From assembly GCA_003248775.1 (NCBI GenBank), contig QFQX01000014.1:43166-107165 (forward strand): a DNA stretch of 64,000 bases. The letters run 5' to 3'. The position numbers were made by a program, and so were the translations under genes. Shown one piece after another: positions 34,963-44,404 of this stretch; position 1 is the first letter of the stretch, and every line of letters begins with the position of its first letter. Origin of the DNA: Shinella sp. (GTDB lineage: Bacteria > Pseudomonadota > Alphaproteobacteria > Rhizobiales > Rhizobiaceae). Below the pieces are notes generated by a model. The model was not told the origin of the DNA, did not search any database, and saw only the letters and a program-made list of their open reading frames with translations.

Positions 34963-35916
34963 ATGCGCGCTATCCTGCTCGCCCTGTTTGCCGCCACTGC
35001 GATCGTCCTGCCTGCGAAGGCAGAGGACGTGACCGTTGCCGTTACCGCCATCGTCGAACATCCCGCTCTCGATGCGGCGCGCGACGGTATCAAGGAAGCC
35101 CTTGCCGAAGCCGGCTACAAGGAAGGCGAGAACCTGAAGTTCGTCTACGAGTCCGCCCAGGGCAATCCGGGTACGGCTGCGCAGATCGCCCGCCAGTTCA
35201 TCGGCGATGCCCCGACCGTCATCGTTCCGATCTCCACCCCGTCCGCGCAGGCCGTGGTTGCTGCGACCCGTGACATTCCGGTGGTCTTCACCGCCGTTTC
35301 CGATCCGCTCGGCGCGCAGCTGGTCAAGGACATGGAAAAGCCCGGCGGCAACGTCACCGGCCTTTCCGACATGTCGCCGGTTGCCGACCATATCGCGCTG
35401 ATCAAGGAAATCACGCCGAACGCCAAGTCGATCGGCTTCATCTACAATTCCGCCGAAGCCAATTCGGTTTCCACGCTTGCCGCTCTCAAGGCCGAAGCCG
35501 AGAAGGCCGGCCTGACGGTCGTCGAATCCGTCGCTACCAAGTCGGCCGAGGTACAGGGTGCGACCCGCGCCCTCGTCGGCCGTGCCGATGTGATCTACAT
35601 TCCGACCGACAACACCATCGTTTCGGCATTCGAGGCCGCCGTCGGCGTTGCCCAGGAAGCGAAGATCCCGCTCTTCGCGGGCGATACGGATTCCGTTTCC
35701 CGCGGCGCGCTTGCAGCGCTCGGCTTCAACTATTTCGACGTGGGCAAGCAGACCGGTGAAGTCGTGGTTCGCGTCCTGAAGGGCGAAAAACCCGGCGACA
35801 TTCCGGTGCGTGTTGCTGCCGGCACCGACCTGGTGATCAACAAGGCTGCTGCCGCCAAGATGGGCATCACCTTCCCGGAAAGCATTATCAAGCGCGCGAC
35901 CAAGACGATCGAATAA
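34963..35916 (+). CDS. ABC transporter substrate-binding protein (TrpX-like family)
   Basis: A 317-residue protein with signal peptide AILLALFAATAIVLPAKA and the two-lobe fold of the periplasmic-binding family PF04392: VTAIVEHPALDAARDGIKEA, GNPGTAAQIARQF, VPISTPSAQAV and FTAVSDPLGAQLV. GGAGG precedes ATG 34963. Gram-positive relatives are tryptophan importers (TrpX); rhizobial members have no proven ligand. It is the first gene of a three-gene ABC operon, followed by permease and ATPase. Confidence 0.88.
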   Translation: MRAILLALFAATAIVLPAKAEDVTVAVTAIVEHPALDAARDGIKEALAEAGYKEGENLKFVYESAQGNPGTAAQIARQFIGDAPTVIVPISTPSAQAVVAATRDIPVVFTAVSDPLGAQLVKDMEKPGGNVTGLSDMSPVADHIALIKEITPNAKSIGFIYNSAEANSVSTLAALKAEAEKAGLTVVESVATKSAEVQGATRALVGRADVIYIPTDNTIVSAFEAAVGVAQEAKIPLFAGDTDSVSRGALAALGFNYFDVGKQTGEVVVRVLKGEKPGDIPVRVAAGTDLVINKAAAAKMGITFPESIIKRATKTIE

Positions 35917-35928
35917 CCATCCGACAGC

Positions 35929-35950
35929 GGGGCCGTGATTGCGCGGCCCT
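35929..35950 (+). promoter_or_regulatory. Intercistronic hairpin after the TrpX-like binding-protein gene
   Basis: GGGCCG (35930-35935) and CGGCCC (35944-35949) make a 6-bp stem (one more G-U pair outside), followed by TTGCTCTTGCC. It sits in the 98-bp gap between binding protein and permease, so it may stabilise the upstream mRNA or partly terminate transcription. Confidence 0.4.
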
Positions 35951-36014
35951 TGCTCTTGCCGGGCTTTGGGCGGACATGTCGCGATGTTCGCCGCAAGCTT
36001 GAAGGACTTCTGCC

Positions 36015-36896
36015 GTGAGCCAAATCGCCTTCTGGGGTGCCGTTGAGCTGGGTCTGGTCTTCGCCTTCGTGGCGATTGGCGTCTATCTTGCCTTCCGTGT
36101 CCTCGATTTTCCCGACCTGACAGTCGACGGTTCGTTTCCGCTCGGCGCGGCGGTCGCCGCCGTGCTGATCATCGCTGGACTGAACGCCTGGGTCGCGACT
36201 GCCATCGCCATGGTGGCCGGGTCCGCTGCCGGTCTCGTGACCGCGCTGTTGAACGTGCGCTTCCGCATCCTCAACCTGCTGGCCTCGATCCTGACGATGA
36301 TCGCGCTGTTTTCCGTGAACCTCAGGGTCATGGGCAAGCCGAACGTGGCCCTGCTCAATCAGGACACCATGCTGACGCCGTTCTACGGCCACGGGATCCC
36401 GGAATATTACGTGCGTCCGCTGTTCGTCTTCGCGCTGGTCGCTATCGTGATCTTTCTCGTCTGGCGCTTTCTGGAGAGCGATGCCGGTCTTGCCATGCGT
36501 GCGACCGGCGCCAATGCGCGCATGGCCCGCGCACAGGGCGTGCAGACGGATAACCAGATCTATCTCGGCATCGCGCTCTCCAATGCGCTGGTGGCGCTTG
36601 GCGGCGCGTTGTTTGCCCAGACGAACGGCTTTGCCGATGTGACCTCCGGTGTCGGCACCATTGTCGTCGGCCTTGCGGCCGTCATCATCGGCGAGACTCT
36701 GTTCGGCAAGCGCGGCCTGCTCTTTGCTTTGATCGGCTGCGTCGTCGGCTCGATCGCCTACCGTCTTGCCATCCAGCTTGCGCTGTCCAGCGACGTGCTT
36801 GGCCTGAAGGCTTCCGACCTGAACTTTGTCACGGCGGTGCTGGTGGCGGTCGCGCTCGTCCTTCCCAGACTGCGCCGGGGAGGAGCTTCGGCATGA
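36015..36896 (+). CDS. ABC transporter permease (TrpY-like)
   Basis: A 293-residue permease from GTG 36015 (AAGGAC upstream) with about eight to nine membrane helices. The stretch FPDLTVDGSFPLGAAVAAVL and the loop MRATGANARMARAQGVQTDN are typical of the BPD_transp_2 branch associated with PF04392 binding proteins. Its stop overlaps the ATPase start (ATGA). Forms a homodimeric channel in the inner membrane. Confidence 0.88.
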   Translation: MSQIAFWGAVELGLVFAFVAIGVYLAFRVLDFPDLTVDGSFPLGAAVAAVLIIAGLNAWVATAIAMVAGSAAGLVTALLNVRFRILNLLASILTMIALFSVNLRVMGKPNVALLNQDTMLTPFYGHGIPEYYVRPLFVFALVAIVIFLVWRFLESDAGLAMRATGANARMARAQGVQTDNQIYLGIALSNALVALGGALFAQTNGFADVTSGVGTIVVGLAAVIIGETLFGKRGLLFALIGCVVGSIAYRLAIQLALSSDVLGLKASDLNFVTAVLVAVALVLPRLRRGGASA

Positions 36897-37687
36897 TTTC
36901 GCTCGAAAACATCGATGTCGTCTTCGGTCGCGGCACGCCGCTGCAGAAACAGGCCTTGAAAAACGTCAACCTGACGATCGAGACGGGGTCCTTCGTCACT
37001 GTCATCGGCTCCAACGGTGCGGGCAAGTCAACCTTGCTCGGCGTGCTTGCCGGCGACGTGCTGCCGACCTCCGGCCGGGTCAACATCGGCAATGCGGATG
37101 TCTCTCGCAAGCCGACCGCCAGCCGCGCCGGCCTCGTTGCCCGCGTCTTTCAGGATCCGCTGGCGGGCAGTTGCGGCGCGCTTTCCATCGAGGAGAACCT
37201 TGCGCTTGCGGCCATGCGCGGCAAACGTCGTGGTCTTTCGGCAGCCCTTGGCGGCAATCGTCGTGGCGAGTTCCGCGATCGGGTGGCTGCACTCAATCTC
37301 GGGCTGGAAAACCGGATGGCGGACCGGATGGACCTACTGTCAGGTGGTCAGCGGCAGGCGGTCTCACTGGTGATGGCGACGCTCAGCGGTTCCGATGTGC
37401 TGCTTCTCGATGAGCATACGGCGGCGCTCGACCCGGGCATGGCCGAGTTCATCATGAACCTCACGCAGTCCATCGTATCGGAGCGCAAGCTGACAACCCT
37501 GATGGTGACGCATTCCATGCGTCAGGCTCTGGATTTTGGCACCCGCACCATCATGCTGCATGCGGGCGAGATCGTTCTCGACGTTGACGGCGACAGCCGC
37601 AAGGACCTGCAGGTGGAAGACCTGATCAACATGTTCCGGCGCATTCGCGGCCAGACGCTGGATGACGACGAATTGCTGATCGGCTGA
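36893..37687 (+). CDS. ABC transporter ATP-binding protein (TrpZ-like)
   Basis: A 264-residue ATPase with Walker A GSNGAGKST (residues 39-47), signature LSGGQRQAVSL and Walker B VLLLDEHTAALDPG. The Glu-His after the Walker B Asp, rather than Glu-Pro, is normal in this subfamily. It is the third gene of the TrpXYZ-type operon and overlaps the permease gene by 4 bases; a strong terminator follows at 37714. Confidence 0.92.
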   Translation: MISLENIDVVFGRGTPLQKQALKNVNLTIETGSFVTVIGSNGAGKSTLLGVLAGDVLPTSGRVNIGNADVSRKPTASRAGLVARVFQDPLAGSCGALSIEENLALAAMRGKRRGLSAALGGNRRGEFRDRVAALNLGLENRMADRMDLLSGGQRQAVSLVMATLSGSDVLLLDEHTAALDPGMAEFIMNLTQSIVSERKLTTLMVTHSMRQALDFGTRTIMLHAGEIVLDVDGDSRKDLQVEDLINMFRRIRGQTLDDDELLIG

Positions 37688-37713
37688 TTTCGACAGCCAG
37701 ACTATGACGAAAG

Positions 37714-37745
37714 CGGCGTCCGGTTTCGATCCGGGCGCCGTTTTT
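37714..37745 (+). terminator. Rho-independent terminator of the TrpXYZ-like operon
   Basis: CGGCGTCCGG (37714-37723) and CCGGGCGCCG (37731-37740) form a 10-bp stem with one G-U pair, followed by TTTTT. It lies between convergent genes and may also serve the leftward LysE gene ending at 37756. Confidence 0.8.
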
Positions 37746-37755
37746 CGTTCAAGGT

Positions 37756-38397
37756 TCAGCGCGCCTGGGTGAACATGATCTTCACGGCGAAGATCGAGAA
37801 GACGCCGGCGAAGGTGTAGTCGATGGCGCGGAGAACCTTGCGGTTCGTCTGCAGCCAGCTCGACAGGCCATCGGCCATGTAGATGATGCCGAGGCCGATG
37901 GGCAGTGACAGGACGATCGACCAGATGCCGAGGAAGAGCAGCTTGCCGGTGACATGCGGATCGCTGGCGCTGACGAACTGCGGCAGGAAGGTCATGAAGA
38001 AGATGATGACCTTCGGGTTGAGCAGGTTGACCCAGAGACCGTTCAGGAACGCTTTCATCGGCGCGGATTGGCGCTGGCCATCGGCGCGCACGACGAAGTT
38101 CGAACCGTGACGCACGGCCTGGATGGCGAGCCACAGCAGATAGCCGGCGCCGCCGGTTTTCAGGAGGGTGAAGGCTGTCGGAGAAGCGACGATCAGCGCG
38201 GAGATGCCGAAGGCCACCAGCATGGTGTGAATGGAAATGCCGAAACTCGTGCCGGCAAGTGTCATAAGCCCGGTCGTCCTGCCGTCGCGCAGCGAGCGGC
38301 TGATCCAGAGCGTCATGTCCGGCCCCGGAGTGATGGCGAGCAGGAGAATGGCGAGGCTGAAGGCGAGGATGGTGGGCAGGCTCGGGATGAATTCCAT
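37756..38397 (-). CDS. LysE/RhtB-family amino acid exporter
   Basis: A 213-residue protein from ATG 38397 (MEFIPSLPTILAF) with about six membrane helices. A longer upstream frame has no support. The family motif LLLAITPGPDMTLWISRSL, the GFL-like loop FLNGLWVNLLNPKVIIFFMT and the C-terminal helix YTFAGVFSIFAVKIMF are clear. LysE/RhtB proteins export amino acids such as lysine, arginine, threonine or homoserine lactone. It follows the SDR gene on the same strand 87 bases downstream and may share its transcript. Confidence 0.9.
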   Translation of the reverse strand: MEFIPSLPTILAFSLAILLLAITPGPDMTLWISRSLRDGRTTGLMTLAGTSFGISIHTMLVAFGISALIVASPTAFTLLKTGGAGYLLWLAIQAVRHGSNFVVRADGQRQSAPMKAFLNGLWVNLLNPKVIIFFMTFLPQFVSASDPHVTGKLLFLGIWSIVLSLPIGLGIIYMADGLSSWLQTNRKVLRAIDYTFAGVFSIFAVKIMFTQAR

Positions 38398-38484
38398 GGG
38401 GTGGGTCCGCAACAGAGAGAAGCCCGGTATGGGCAACGCCAATGCGCCATCCATACCGGGCCTCGGGCGGCTTGCCAATCGGGC

Positions 38485-39336
38485 TTATTGGCCGTTCAGG
38501 AAAGCCCTGAACTTCGTTTCAAAATCGGGATGCCAGCGCGACAGGGGCGGCCGGTTTTCGACGATGTCTCCGGCGGCCCAGAGAATGCGCTTCTCGTCGG
38601 TCGGTCGGTCCACGTCGTTATCCGGGCAAAGAATGTAGAAATCACCGCGATCGATGCTTTCCAGCATGAAGCCGATGGTTTCCTCCGGCGTCCATGCGCC
38701 CTCCGGTTTCGTCTTCGCTTCTCCACGCGTCAGGTTGGTGTAGACCCAGCCCGGGATCAGCAGGTGGGCCGATATCTTGCAGCCCTCGGTGTTGCGAAGC
38801 TCATGCTGCAGCGCTTCGGTGAAGGCTTTGACGCCGGCCTTCGAGACGTTGTAGGCCGGATCGCCCGGTGGCGTGGTAATACCCTGCTTCGACCCGGTGT
38901 TGATGATGAGGCCCGGTTCGCCGTGGGCGATCATGTTCGGGCCGAAGGTGCGCGTACCGTTGATGACTCCCATCAGGTTGACGGCAAGCACACTCTCCCA
39001 GTTGGCCTGTGGGCCGAAAAGGCTGCTGCCCGGCTGGATACCAGCATTGTTCATGAGGACATGCACGCGTCCGAAGCGCTGGATGACGGCCCTTTCGAGC
39101 GCCTCGAGTTCGTCCAGTTTGCTGACATCGGTCTCGATCGCTACGATGTCCGTATCGGGATGGGCGGAGAGTTCGGCGACTTTAGCGCGGGCTGCGGCCA
39201 GCGGATCGCCGCCGAGATCGACAAGCACGACGGACATGCCCTTTCCTGCGAAGGCCATGGCGGCGGCAAGGCCAATGCCGGATGCGGCGCCCGTGACGAC
39301 TGCGACATTACCCCGGGAAAATGCCTGATGCTGCAT
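38485..39336 (-). CDS. Short-chain dehydrogenase/reductase
   Basis: A 283-residue classical SDR. The cofactor motif is VVTGAASGIG near residue 14, followed by VDLGG (Asp favours NAD), and MNNAGI supports the core. The catalytic serine is in INTGSKQG and the YxxxK motif is YNVSK. GAGGAG precedes ATG 39336. The C-terminal part (RWHPDFETKFRAFLNGQ) is longer than minimal SDRs. The substrate is unknown. It is divergent from argG across about 218 bases. Confidence 0.88.
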   Translation of the reverse strand: MQHQAFSRGNVAVVTGAASGIGLAAAMAFAGKGMSVVLVDLGGDPLAAARAKVAELSAHPDTDIVAIETDVSKLDELEALERAVIQRFGRVHVLMNNAGIQPGSSLFGPQANWESVLAVNLMGVINGTRTFGPNMIAHGEPGLIINTGSKQGITTPPGDPAYNVSKAGVKAFTEALQHELRNTEGCKISAHLLIPGWVYTNLTRGEAKTKPEGAWTPEETIGFMLESIDRGDFYILCPDNDVDRPTDEKRILWAAGDIVENRPPLSRWHPDFETKFRAFLNGQ

Positions 39337-39554
39337 ATGGTGTCTCCTCGTTATGGCAGTTGAGCATGTGATATGGGGCGGGAAGAGGCACGGTCAAACC
39401 TGAAAGTGCTCATGCCACCGCTGCGCGCCATTGCCGCTTCTCTGGCGCGTGGCGTCGGTTCCCCTTGCACGGCGCGATAATCTCGCTAAAAGTGCCCGCA
39501 AACCAAGGGTTCGTATGCCCCTGGCTGCTCACGCTCACGAACGGACTTCTCATC

Positions 39555-40778
39555 ATGGCATCGCATAAAGACGTGAAGAAGGTCGTGCTCGCCTATTCCG
39601 GCGGCCTCGACACCTCGATCATCCTGAAATGGCTCCAGACCGAACTCGGCGCTGAAGTCGTGACCTTTACCGCCGATCTCGGCCAGGGTGAGGAACTCGA
39701 GCCGGCCCGCAAGAAGGCCGAGATGCTCGGCATCAAGGAGATCTTCATCGAGGACGTCCGCGAAGAGTTCGTCCGCGACTTCGTCTTCCCGATGTTCCGC
39801 GCCAACGCCGTCTACGAAGGCGTTTACCTGCTCGGTACCTCGATCGCCCGTCCGCTGATCTCCAAGCACCTGATCGACATCGCCAGGAAGACCGGCGCCG
39901 ACGCCATCGCCCATGGCGCGACCGGCAAGGGCAACGACCAGGTTCGCTTCGAACTTTCGGCGTATGCGCTGAACCCCGATATCAAGATCATCGCTCCCTG
40001 GCGCGACTGGTCGTTCAAGAGCCGTACCGACCTTCTCGAATTCGCCGAGAAGAACCAGATCCCGGTTGCCAAGGACAAGAAGGGCGAGGCTCCGTTCTCC
40101 GTCGATGCCAACCTTCTGCATTCCTCTTCCGAGGGCAAGGTTCTGGAAGATCCGTCGCAGGAAGCGCCGGAATATGTGCACATGCGCACCATTTCGCCGG
40201 AAGCTGCACCGGACAAGGCCACGATCATCAAGATCGGTTTCGAAAAGGGCGATGCCGTTTCGATCGACGGCGTTCGCCTGAGCCCGGCGACGATTCTTGC
40301 CAAGCTCAACGATTACGGCCGCGATAACGGCATCGGCCGTCTCGACCTCGTCGAGAACCGCTTCGTCGGCATGAAGTCGCGCGGCGTTTACGAGACCCCC
40401 GGCGGCACGATCCTGCTGGCCGCGCATCGTGCAATCGAATCGATCACGCTCGACCGTGGTGCCGCGCACCTCAAGGACGAGTTGATGCCGCGTTACGCGG
40501 AGCTGATCTATTACGGCTTCTGGTTCTCGCCGGAACGCCAGATGCTGCAGGCCGCCATCGACCTCAGCCAGAAGGACGTCGAAGGCGAAGTCACCCTCAA
40601 GCTCTACAAGGGCAATGTGATGGTGATCGGCCGCGAATCCTCGAAGTCGCTCTATTCCGACCAGCTGGTGACCTTCGAGGACGACCAGGGCGCCTACGAC
40701 CAGAAGGACGCCGCCGGCTTCATCAAGCTCAATGCGCTGCGCCTGCGCACGCTCGCCAAGCGCAACCTCAAGGGCTGA
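39555..40778 (+). CDS. argG: Argininosuccinate synthase
   Basis: A 407-residue enzyme from ATG 39555 (MASHKDVKKVVLAYSGGLDTS). The ATP PP-loop SGGLDTS is at residues 15-21. It joins citrulline and aspartate to argininosuccinate in arginine synthesis, in the cytoplasm. It is complete and monocistronic, with a terminator 31 bases past the stop. Its presence on the same segment as the DDAH/AruHI-like genes is notable because DDAH would yield citrulline, the substrate of this enzyme, but the two loci are 24 kb apart. Confidence 0.97.
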   Translation: MASHKDVKKVVLAYSGGLDTSIILKWLQTELGAEVVTFTADLGQGEELEPARKKAEMLGIKEIFIEDVREEFVRDFVFPMFRANAVYEGVYLLGTSIARPLISKHLIDIARKTGADAIAHGATGKGNDQVRFELSAYALNPDIKIIAPWRDWSFKSRTDLLEFAEKNQIPVAKDKKGEAPFSVDANLLHSSSEGKVLEDPSQEAPEYVHMRTISPEAAPDKATIIKIGFEKGDAVSIDGVRLSPATILAKLNDYGRDNGIGRLDLVENRFVGMKSRGVYETPGGTILLAAHRAIESITLDRGAAHLKDELMPRYAELIYYGFWFSPERQMLQAAIDLSQKDVEGEVTLKLYKGNVMVIGRESSKSLYSDQLVTFEDDQGAYDQKDAAGFIKLNALRLRTLAKRNLKG

Positions 40779-40808
40779 TCCAGGCCTTTCGGGATCGAAA
40801 TCATGAAG

Positions 40809-40838
40809 CCGCCGGGGTCTTGGCTCCGGCGGTTTTTT
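40809..40838 (+). terminator. Rho-independent terminator of argG
   Basis: CCGCCGG (40809-40815) and CCGGCGG (40826-40832) form a 7-bp stem around GGTCTTGGCT, followed by TTTTTT. It lies before the convergent MFS gene. Confidence 0.85.
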
Positions 40839-40851
40839 ATTGCCGGTTCTT

Positions 40852-42045
40852 TCAGCCCGCGCGGCGGCGGGCTGCCTGCAAGCCGAGATAGGCGAAGATC
40901 GCCATGAATTCCATGAAGGGTATGACGATGCCGAAGGCGGTGAGCGGATCGCCGATGGCGGCGGCGGAAATGCCGCCGAGGAAGCCTGCCCCCATCTGCA
41001 CGAAGCCGAGCAGTGCTGCGGCGGATCCCGCGATTTCGGGGTGCGGCTGAAGCCCGGCGGTCGTTATGTAAGGGATCACGAAGGCGATGCCGAAGGAACA
41101 GACCGCGACCGGACCCATGATAGACAGGAAACTCGGCTCGATAAAATGAACGGAAAGCGCAATCATCGCTCCGCCGATGCCGATAAGGGTAAGGCCGGTT
41201 CGCAACGATCTCCGTTCTCCGAGACGGTGGCTGAGGAACCGCAGGGCGACCGAACCGGCGAAATAGAAACCGGATTGCATCAGCATGCCGATGCCGAACT
41301 GACTGGGTGTGAGCCCGACACGATTGATGAGCACGAATGGCAGCATGGTGGATTGGGCATAGAGGGCTCCGACGCATCCGCCCAGCACCAGAGCGCACAA
41401 CAGAACCCTGAGATCACTGACCAGCGTGGTGTAGGCGGAAACCAGGCGGGATGGCCGGATCCTCGACCTGTCGGCCACGGTCGTTTCCGCCATCAGGCAA
41501 CCGACCATAAGGCCACTCAGTATTCCAAAGCCGACCATCAGGTAGAAGATCGCCTGCCAGCCGGAAAGCGAGAGAGCAAGTCCTCCAAGCGTTGGCCCCG
41601 CGGCCGGGCCGATGGCGAGCATGATGCCCATCATGTTGAGGATGCGGGCGGCCTCCGGTCCTGTGAACTGGTCGCGGACGATGGTGCGTGAGACGGTGAC
41701 GCCCACCGAGGCGCCGATGCCCTGGATCAGGCGGCCGATCAGCAGCCATTCGACCGAGGGCGCGAAGGCGGCCGTCAGGCTTCCGGCGATATAGATGGCG
41801 AGGAAGGCAAGTGTCGCCTTTCTGCGTCCGAAGGCATCCGACATCGGGCCAGAAAGGAGCTGGGCGCAGGCGAAGCCGGCGAAATAGAGCGAGAGGCTCA
41901 TCTTGATGGCGCTGTCGGTTGTCCCGAAGGCTTTTACCAGTTCCGGCATGGCTGGCGTATAGATCGCCATGGAGATGGGGCCGATGCTGGTCAGCAGCGC
42001 GCCGATCAGCGAAGTGCGGCGCTCGCTCATACGAGCCTGTGTCAT
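40852..42045 (-). CDS. Bcr/CflA-type MFS multidrug transporter
   Basis: A protein of about 397 residues from ATG 42045 with 12 membrane helices. MFS motif A is SGPMSDAFGRRKA, and the N-terminal helix PISMAIYTPAMPELVKAF is that of Bcr/CflA (sulfonamide, chloramphenicol and bicyclomycin exporters). An in-frame ATG 69 bases upstream is less likely. Bcr proteins also export cysteine-type metabolites; the substrate here is unknown. It is divergent from the oligopeptidase gene across 262 bases. Confidence 0.88.
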   Translation of the reverse strand: MTQARMSERRTSLIGALLTSIGPISMAIYTPAMPELVKAFGTTDSAIKMSLSLYFAGFACAQLLSGPMSDAFGRRKATLAFLAIYIAGSLTAAFAPSVEWLLIGRLIQGIGASVGVTVSRTIVRDQFTGPEAARILNMMGIMLAIGPAAGPTLGGLALSLSGWQAIFYLMVGFGILSGLMVGCLMAETTVADRSRIRPSRLVSAYTTLVSDLRVLLCALVLGGCVGALYAQSTMLPFVLINRVGLTPSQFGIGMLMQSGFYFAGSVALRFLSHRLGERRSLRTGLTLIGIGGAMIALSVHFIEPSFLSIMGPVAVCSFGIAFVIPYITTAGLQPHPEIAGSAAALLGFVQMGAGFLGGISAAAIGDPLTAFGIVIPFMEFMAIFAYLGLQAARRRAG

Positions 42046-42307
42046 GCTATTCCGTTCGATCTGATGGTTGACGCCACGGGCAAGCGATCTGGCGTCAGAA
42101 AGGGATTTTGCCATCTTTTACGACCGTAGAGCGTGCTTGGCGAGAGGCGAAATATAGCTGTCCGGTGTCTGGCCTCATGCATGGAAAGGCGGAATTTTGC
42201 CTCCATGATCGTTTGCGTGCTTGCCAATCAAATGGTCGGGATACCATATCGCTTGAGGTGTCTGCTTCGCAGGTATCGGATCGAAGATCGACCAAGGGAA
42301 AATCGCC

Positions 42308-44371
42308 ATGAGCAAAACGTCGTCATTCAGCCCCGCCGTCTACGAGTGGAACGGCCCGAACGGGTTGCCGCGCTTCGAAGCGGTTTCTGACGAGGATTTT
42401 GCTCCGGCCTTCGATGTCGCCCTTGCCGGGCACGATGCGGAGATCGATGCCGTCGCGACCAATCCGGAAGCTCCGACCTTTGCCAACACCATCATTGCTC
42501 TGGAGATTGCAGGGGACAATCTCTCGCGCGTGTCCTCGCTGTTCTGGAACCGCGCCGGCGCTCACACCAACGATACGATCCAGGCGCTGGAGCGCGAAAT
42601 CGCGCCGAAGATGTCGCGCCACTATTCGAAGATCGGCATGAATGCCGACCTGTTCCGCCGCATCGACACGCTCTGGGAAAAGCGCGGTGAACTCGGCCTG
42701 ACGACCGAGGAACTGCGCGTTCTGGAACGCCACTGGAAGGGCTTCGTCAAGTCGGGCGCCAAGCTTGAAAAGGCGGAGCAGGAGCGTCTCGCCGCGATCA
42801 ACGAAAGGCTGGCGGGACTTGGCGCGCGGTTCGGGCAGAATGTGCTTTCCGATGAAAAATCCTGGGTGCTGCCGCTCGATGGCGATGACGACCTTGCCGG
42901 CATTCCCGATTTCCTGAAGGACGCGATGGCTGCCGCCGCGCAGGCTCGCGGCAAGGGCGAGGCCTATGTGGTGACGCTGTCGCGTTCCATCATCGAGCCC
43001 TTCCTCACCTTTTCCACGCGCCGGGATCTGCGCGAACAGGCCTTCAACGCCTGGATCTCCCGCGGCATCAATGGCGGCGAAACCGACAACCGCGAGATCG
43101 TCAGGGAGACGCTGGCGCTGAGGTCGGAGAAGGCCGGACTGCTCGGTTACAAGGATTTCGCCAGCTACAAGCTGGACGATACCATGGCCAAGACGCCGGA
43201 AGCGGTGAACGAACTGTTGATGAAGGTCTGGAACAAGGCGGTGGTGCAGGCGAAGTCCGAGGAAGAAGAACTTGCCGGGCTGATCGCCGAGGAGGGCAAG
43301 AACCACGAGGTCATGCCGTGGGACTGGCGTCATTATGCCGAGAAGCTGCGTGCCCGCAAATTCGATTTCTCCGAAACCGAACTCAAGCCTTACCTGCAGC
43401 TTGAGAAGATCATCGAGGCCTGCTTCGATGTCGCCGGGCGTCTGTTCGGCATCAAGGCGGTGCCGCTCAAGGATGTCGCCGGCTATCATCCGGATGTCCG
43501 GGTCTTCGAGATCCGCGACCGCAACGACAAGCTTGTCGCCATGTTCCTCGGCGATTACTTCGCCCGGCCATCCAAGCGTTCCGGCGCGTGGATGAGCTCG
43601 TTCCAGTCGCAGCACAAGCTGCCCCTGAAGAACGGTGCTGTCGGCGAGATCCCGATCATCTACAACGTCTGCAACTTCGCCAAGCCGGAGGAGGGCAAGC
43701 CAGCGCTGCTGTCGCTCGACGACGCGCGTACGCTGTTCCATGAATTCGGGCATGCGGCCCATGGCATGCTGTCGAACGTGACCTATCCCTCCGTCTCGGG
43801 CACCGGCGTTTCCCGCGATTTCGTCGAATTGCCGTCGCAGCTTTACGAGCATTGGCTGACGGTGCCGGATATCCTCAAGACCTATGCCGTCCATTACGAG
43901 ACCGGGCAGCCGATGCCGCAGGCCCTTCTCGACAAGGTGCTGGCAGCCCGTACCTTCAATGGCGGTTTCGCAGCGGTGGAATTCACCTCGTCGGCGCTGG
44001 TCGACATGGCGTTCCATACCCGCGGCCCGGTCGAGGATCCGATGGCGGTTCAGGCGGAAGTGCTGGCGAAGATCGGGCTTCCTCGTTCGCTGGTGATGCG
44101 CCACGCGACGCCGCACTTCCAGCACGTCTTCGCCGGAGACGGCTATTCCGCCGGCTATTATTCCTACATGTGGTCGGAAGTTCTCGACGCCGATGCTTTC
44201 GCGGCTTTCGAGGAAACCGGAAATGCCTTCGATCCCGCGATGGCCGAGCGTCTGAAGGCGAACATCTATTCGGTCGGCGGCTCCGTCGATCCGGAAGAAA
44301 CCTACAAGGCCTTCCGTGGCCGGCTTCCGAGCCCTGAGGCCATGCTGAAGCAGAAGGGGCTGGCTGCCTGA
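42308..44371 (+). CDS. M3-family oligopeptidase (dipeptidyl carboxypeptidase / OpdA-like)
   Basis: A 687-residue cytoplasmic zinc metallopeptidase. The zinc motif is HEFGH at residues 478-482 (TLFHEFGHAAHGML), with the third ligand Glu in FVELPSQLYEHW about 25 residues later. The C-terminal HVFAGDGYSAGYYSYMWSEV is diagnostic for the Dcp/OpdA branch. It degrades short peptides, including signal peptide fragments. The gene stands alone; the 262-base upstream region 42046-42307 has no gene. Confidence 0.93.
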   Translation: MSKTSSFSPAVYEWNGPNGLPRFEAVSDEDFAPAFDVALAGHDAEIDAVATNPEAPTFANTIIALEIAGDNLSRVSSLFWNRAGAHTNDTIQALEREIAPKMSRHYSKIGMNADLFRRIDTLWEKRGELGLTTEELRVLERHWKGFVKSGAKLEKAEQERLAAINERLAGLGARFGQNVLSDEKSWVLPLDGDDDLAGIPDFLKDAMAAAAQARGKGEAYVVTLSRSIIEPFLTFSTRRDLREQAFNAWISRGINGGETDNREIVRETLALRSEKAGLLGYKDFASYKLDDTMAKTPEAVNELLMKVWNKAVVQAKSEEEELAGLIAEEGKNHEVMPWDWRHYAEKLRARKFDFSETELKPYLQLEKIIEACFDVAGRLFGIKAVPLKDVAGYHPDVRVFEIRDRNDKLVAMFLGDYFARPSKRSGAWMSSFQSQHKLPLKNGAVGEIPIIYNVCNFAKPEEGKPALLSLDDARTLFHEFGHAAHGMLSNVTYPSVSGTGVSRDFVELPSQLYEHWLTVPDILKTYAVHYETGQPMPQALLDKVLAARTFNGGFAAVEFTSSALVDMAFHTRGPVEDPMAVQAEVLAKIGLPRSLVMRHATPHFQHVFAGDGYSAGYYSYMWSEVLDADAFAAFEETGNAFDPAMAERLKANIYSVGGSVDPEETYKAFRGRLPSPEAMLKQKGLAA

Positions 44372-44404
44372 CGGCGGCCTGATCCTCCCAACAACGCCGG
44401 ATGG

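Noticed and set aside
35971..35986. GACATGTCGCGATGTTC as a fourth copy of the dispersed repeat
   Set aside because: Only the first block matches; the middle and end blocks are missing, so this may be chance.
42323..44125. 600-codon open frame opposite the M3 oligopeptidase gene
   Set aside because: Antisense artefact; the peptidase has its HEFGH site and full family pattern.
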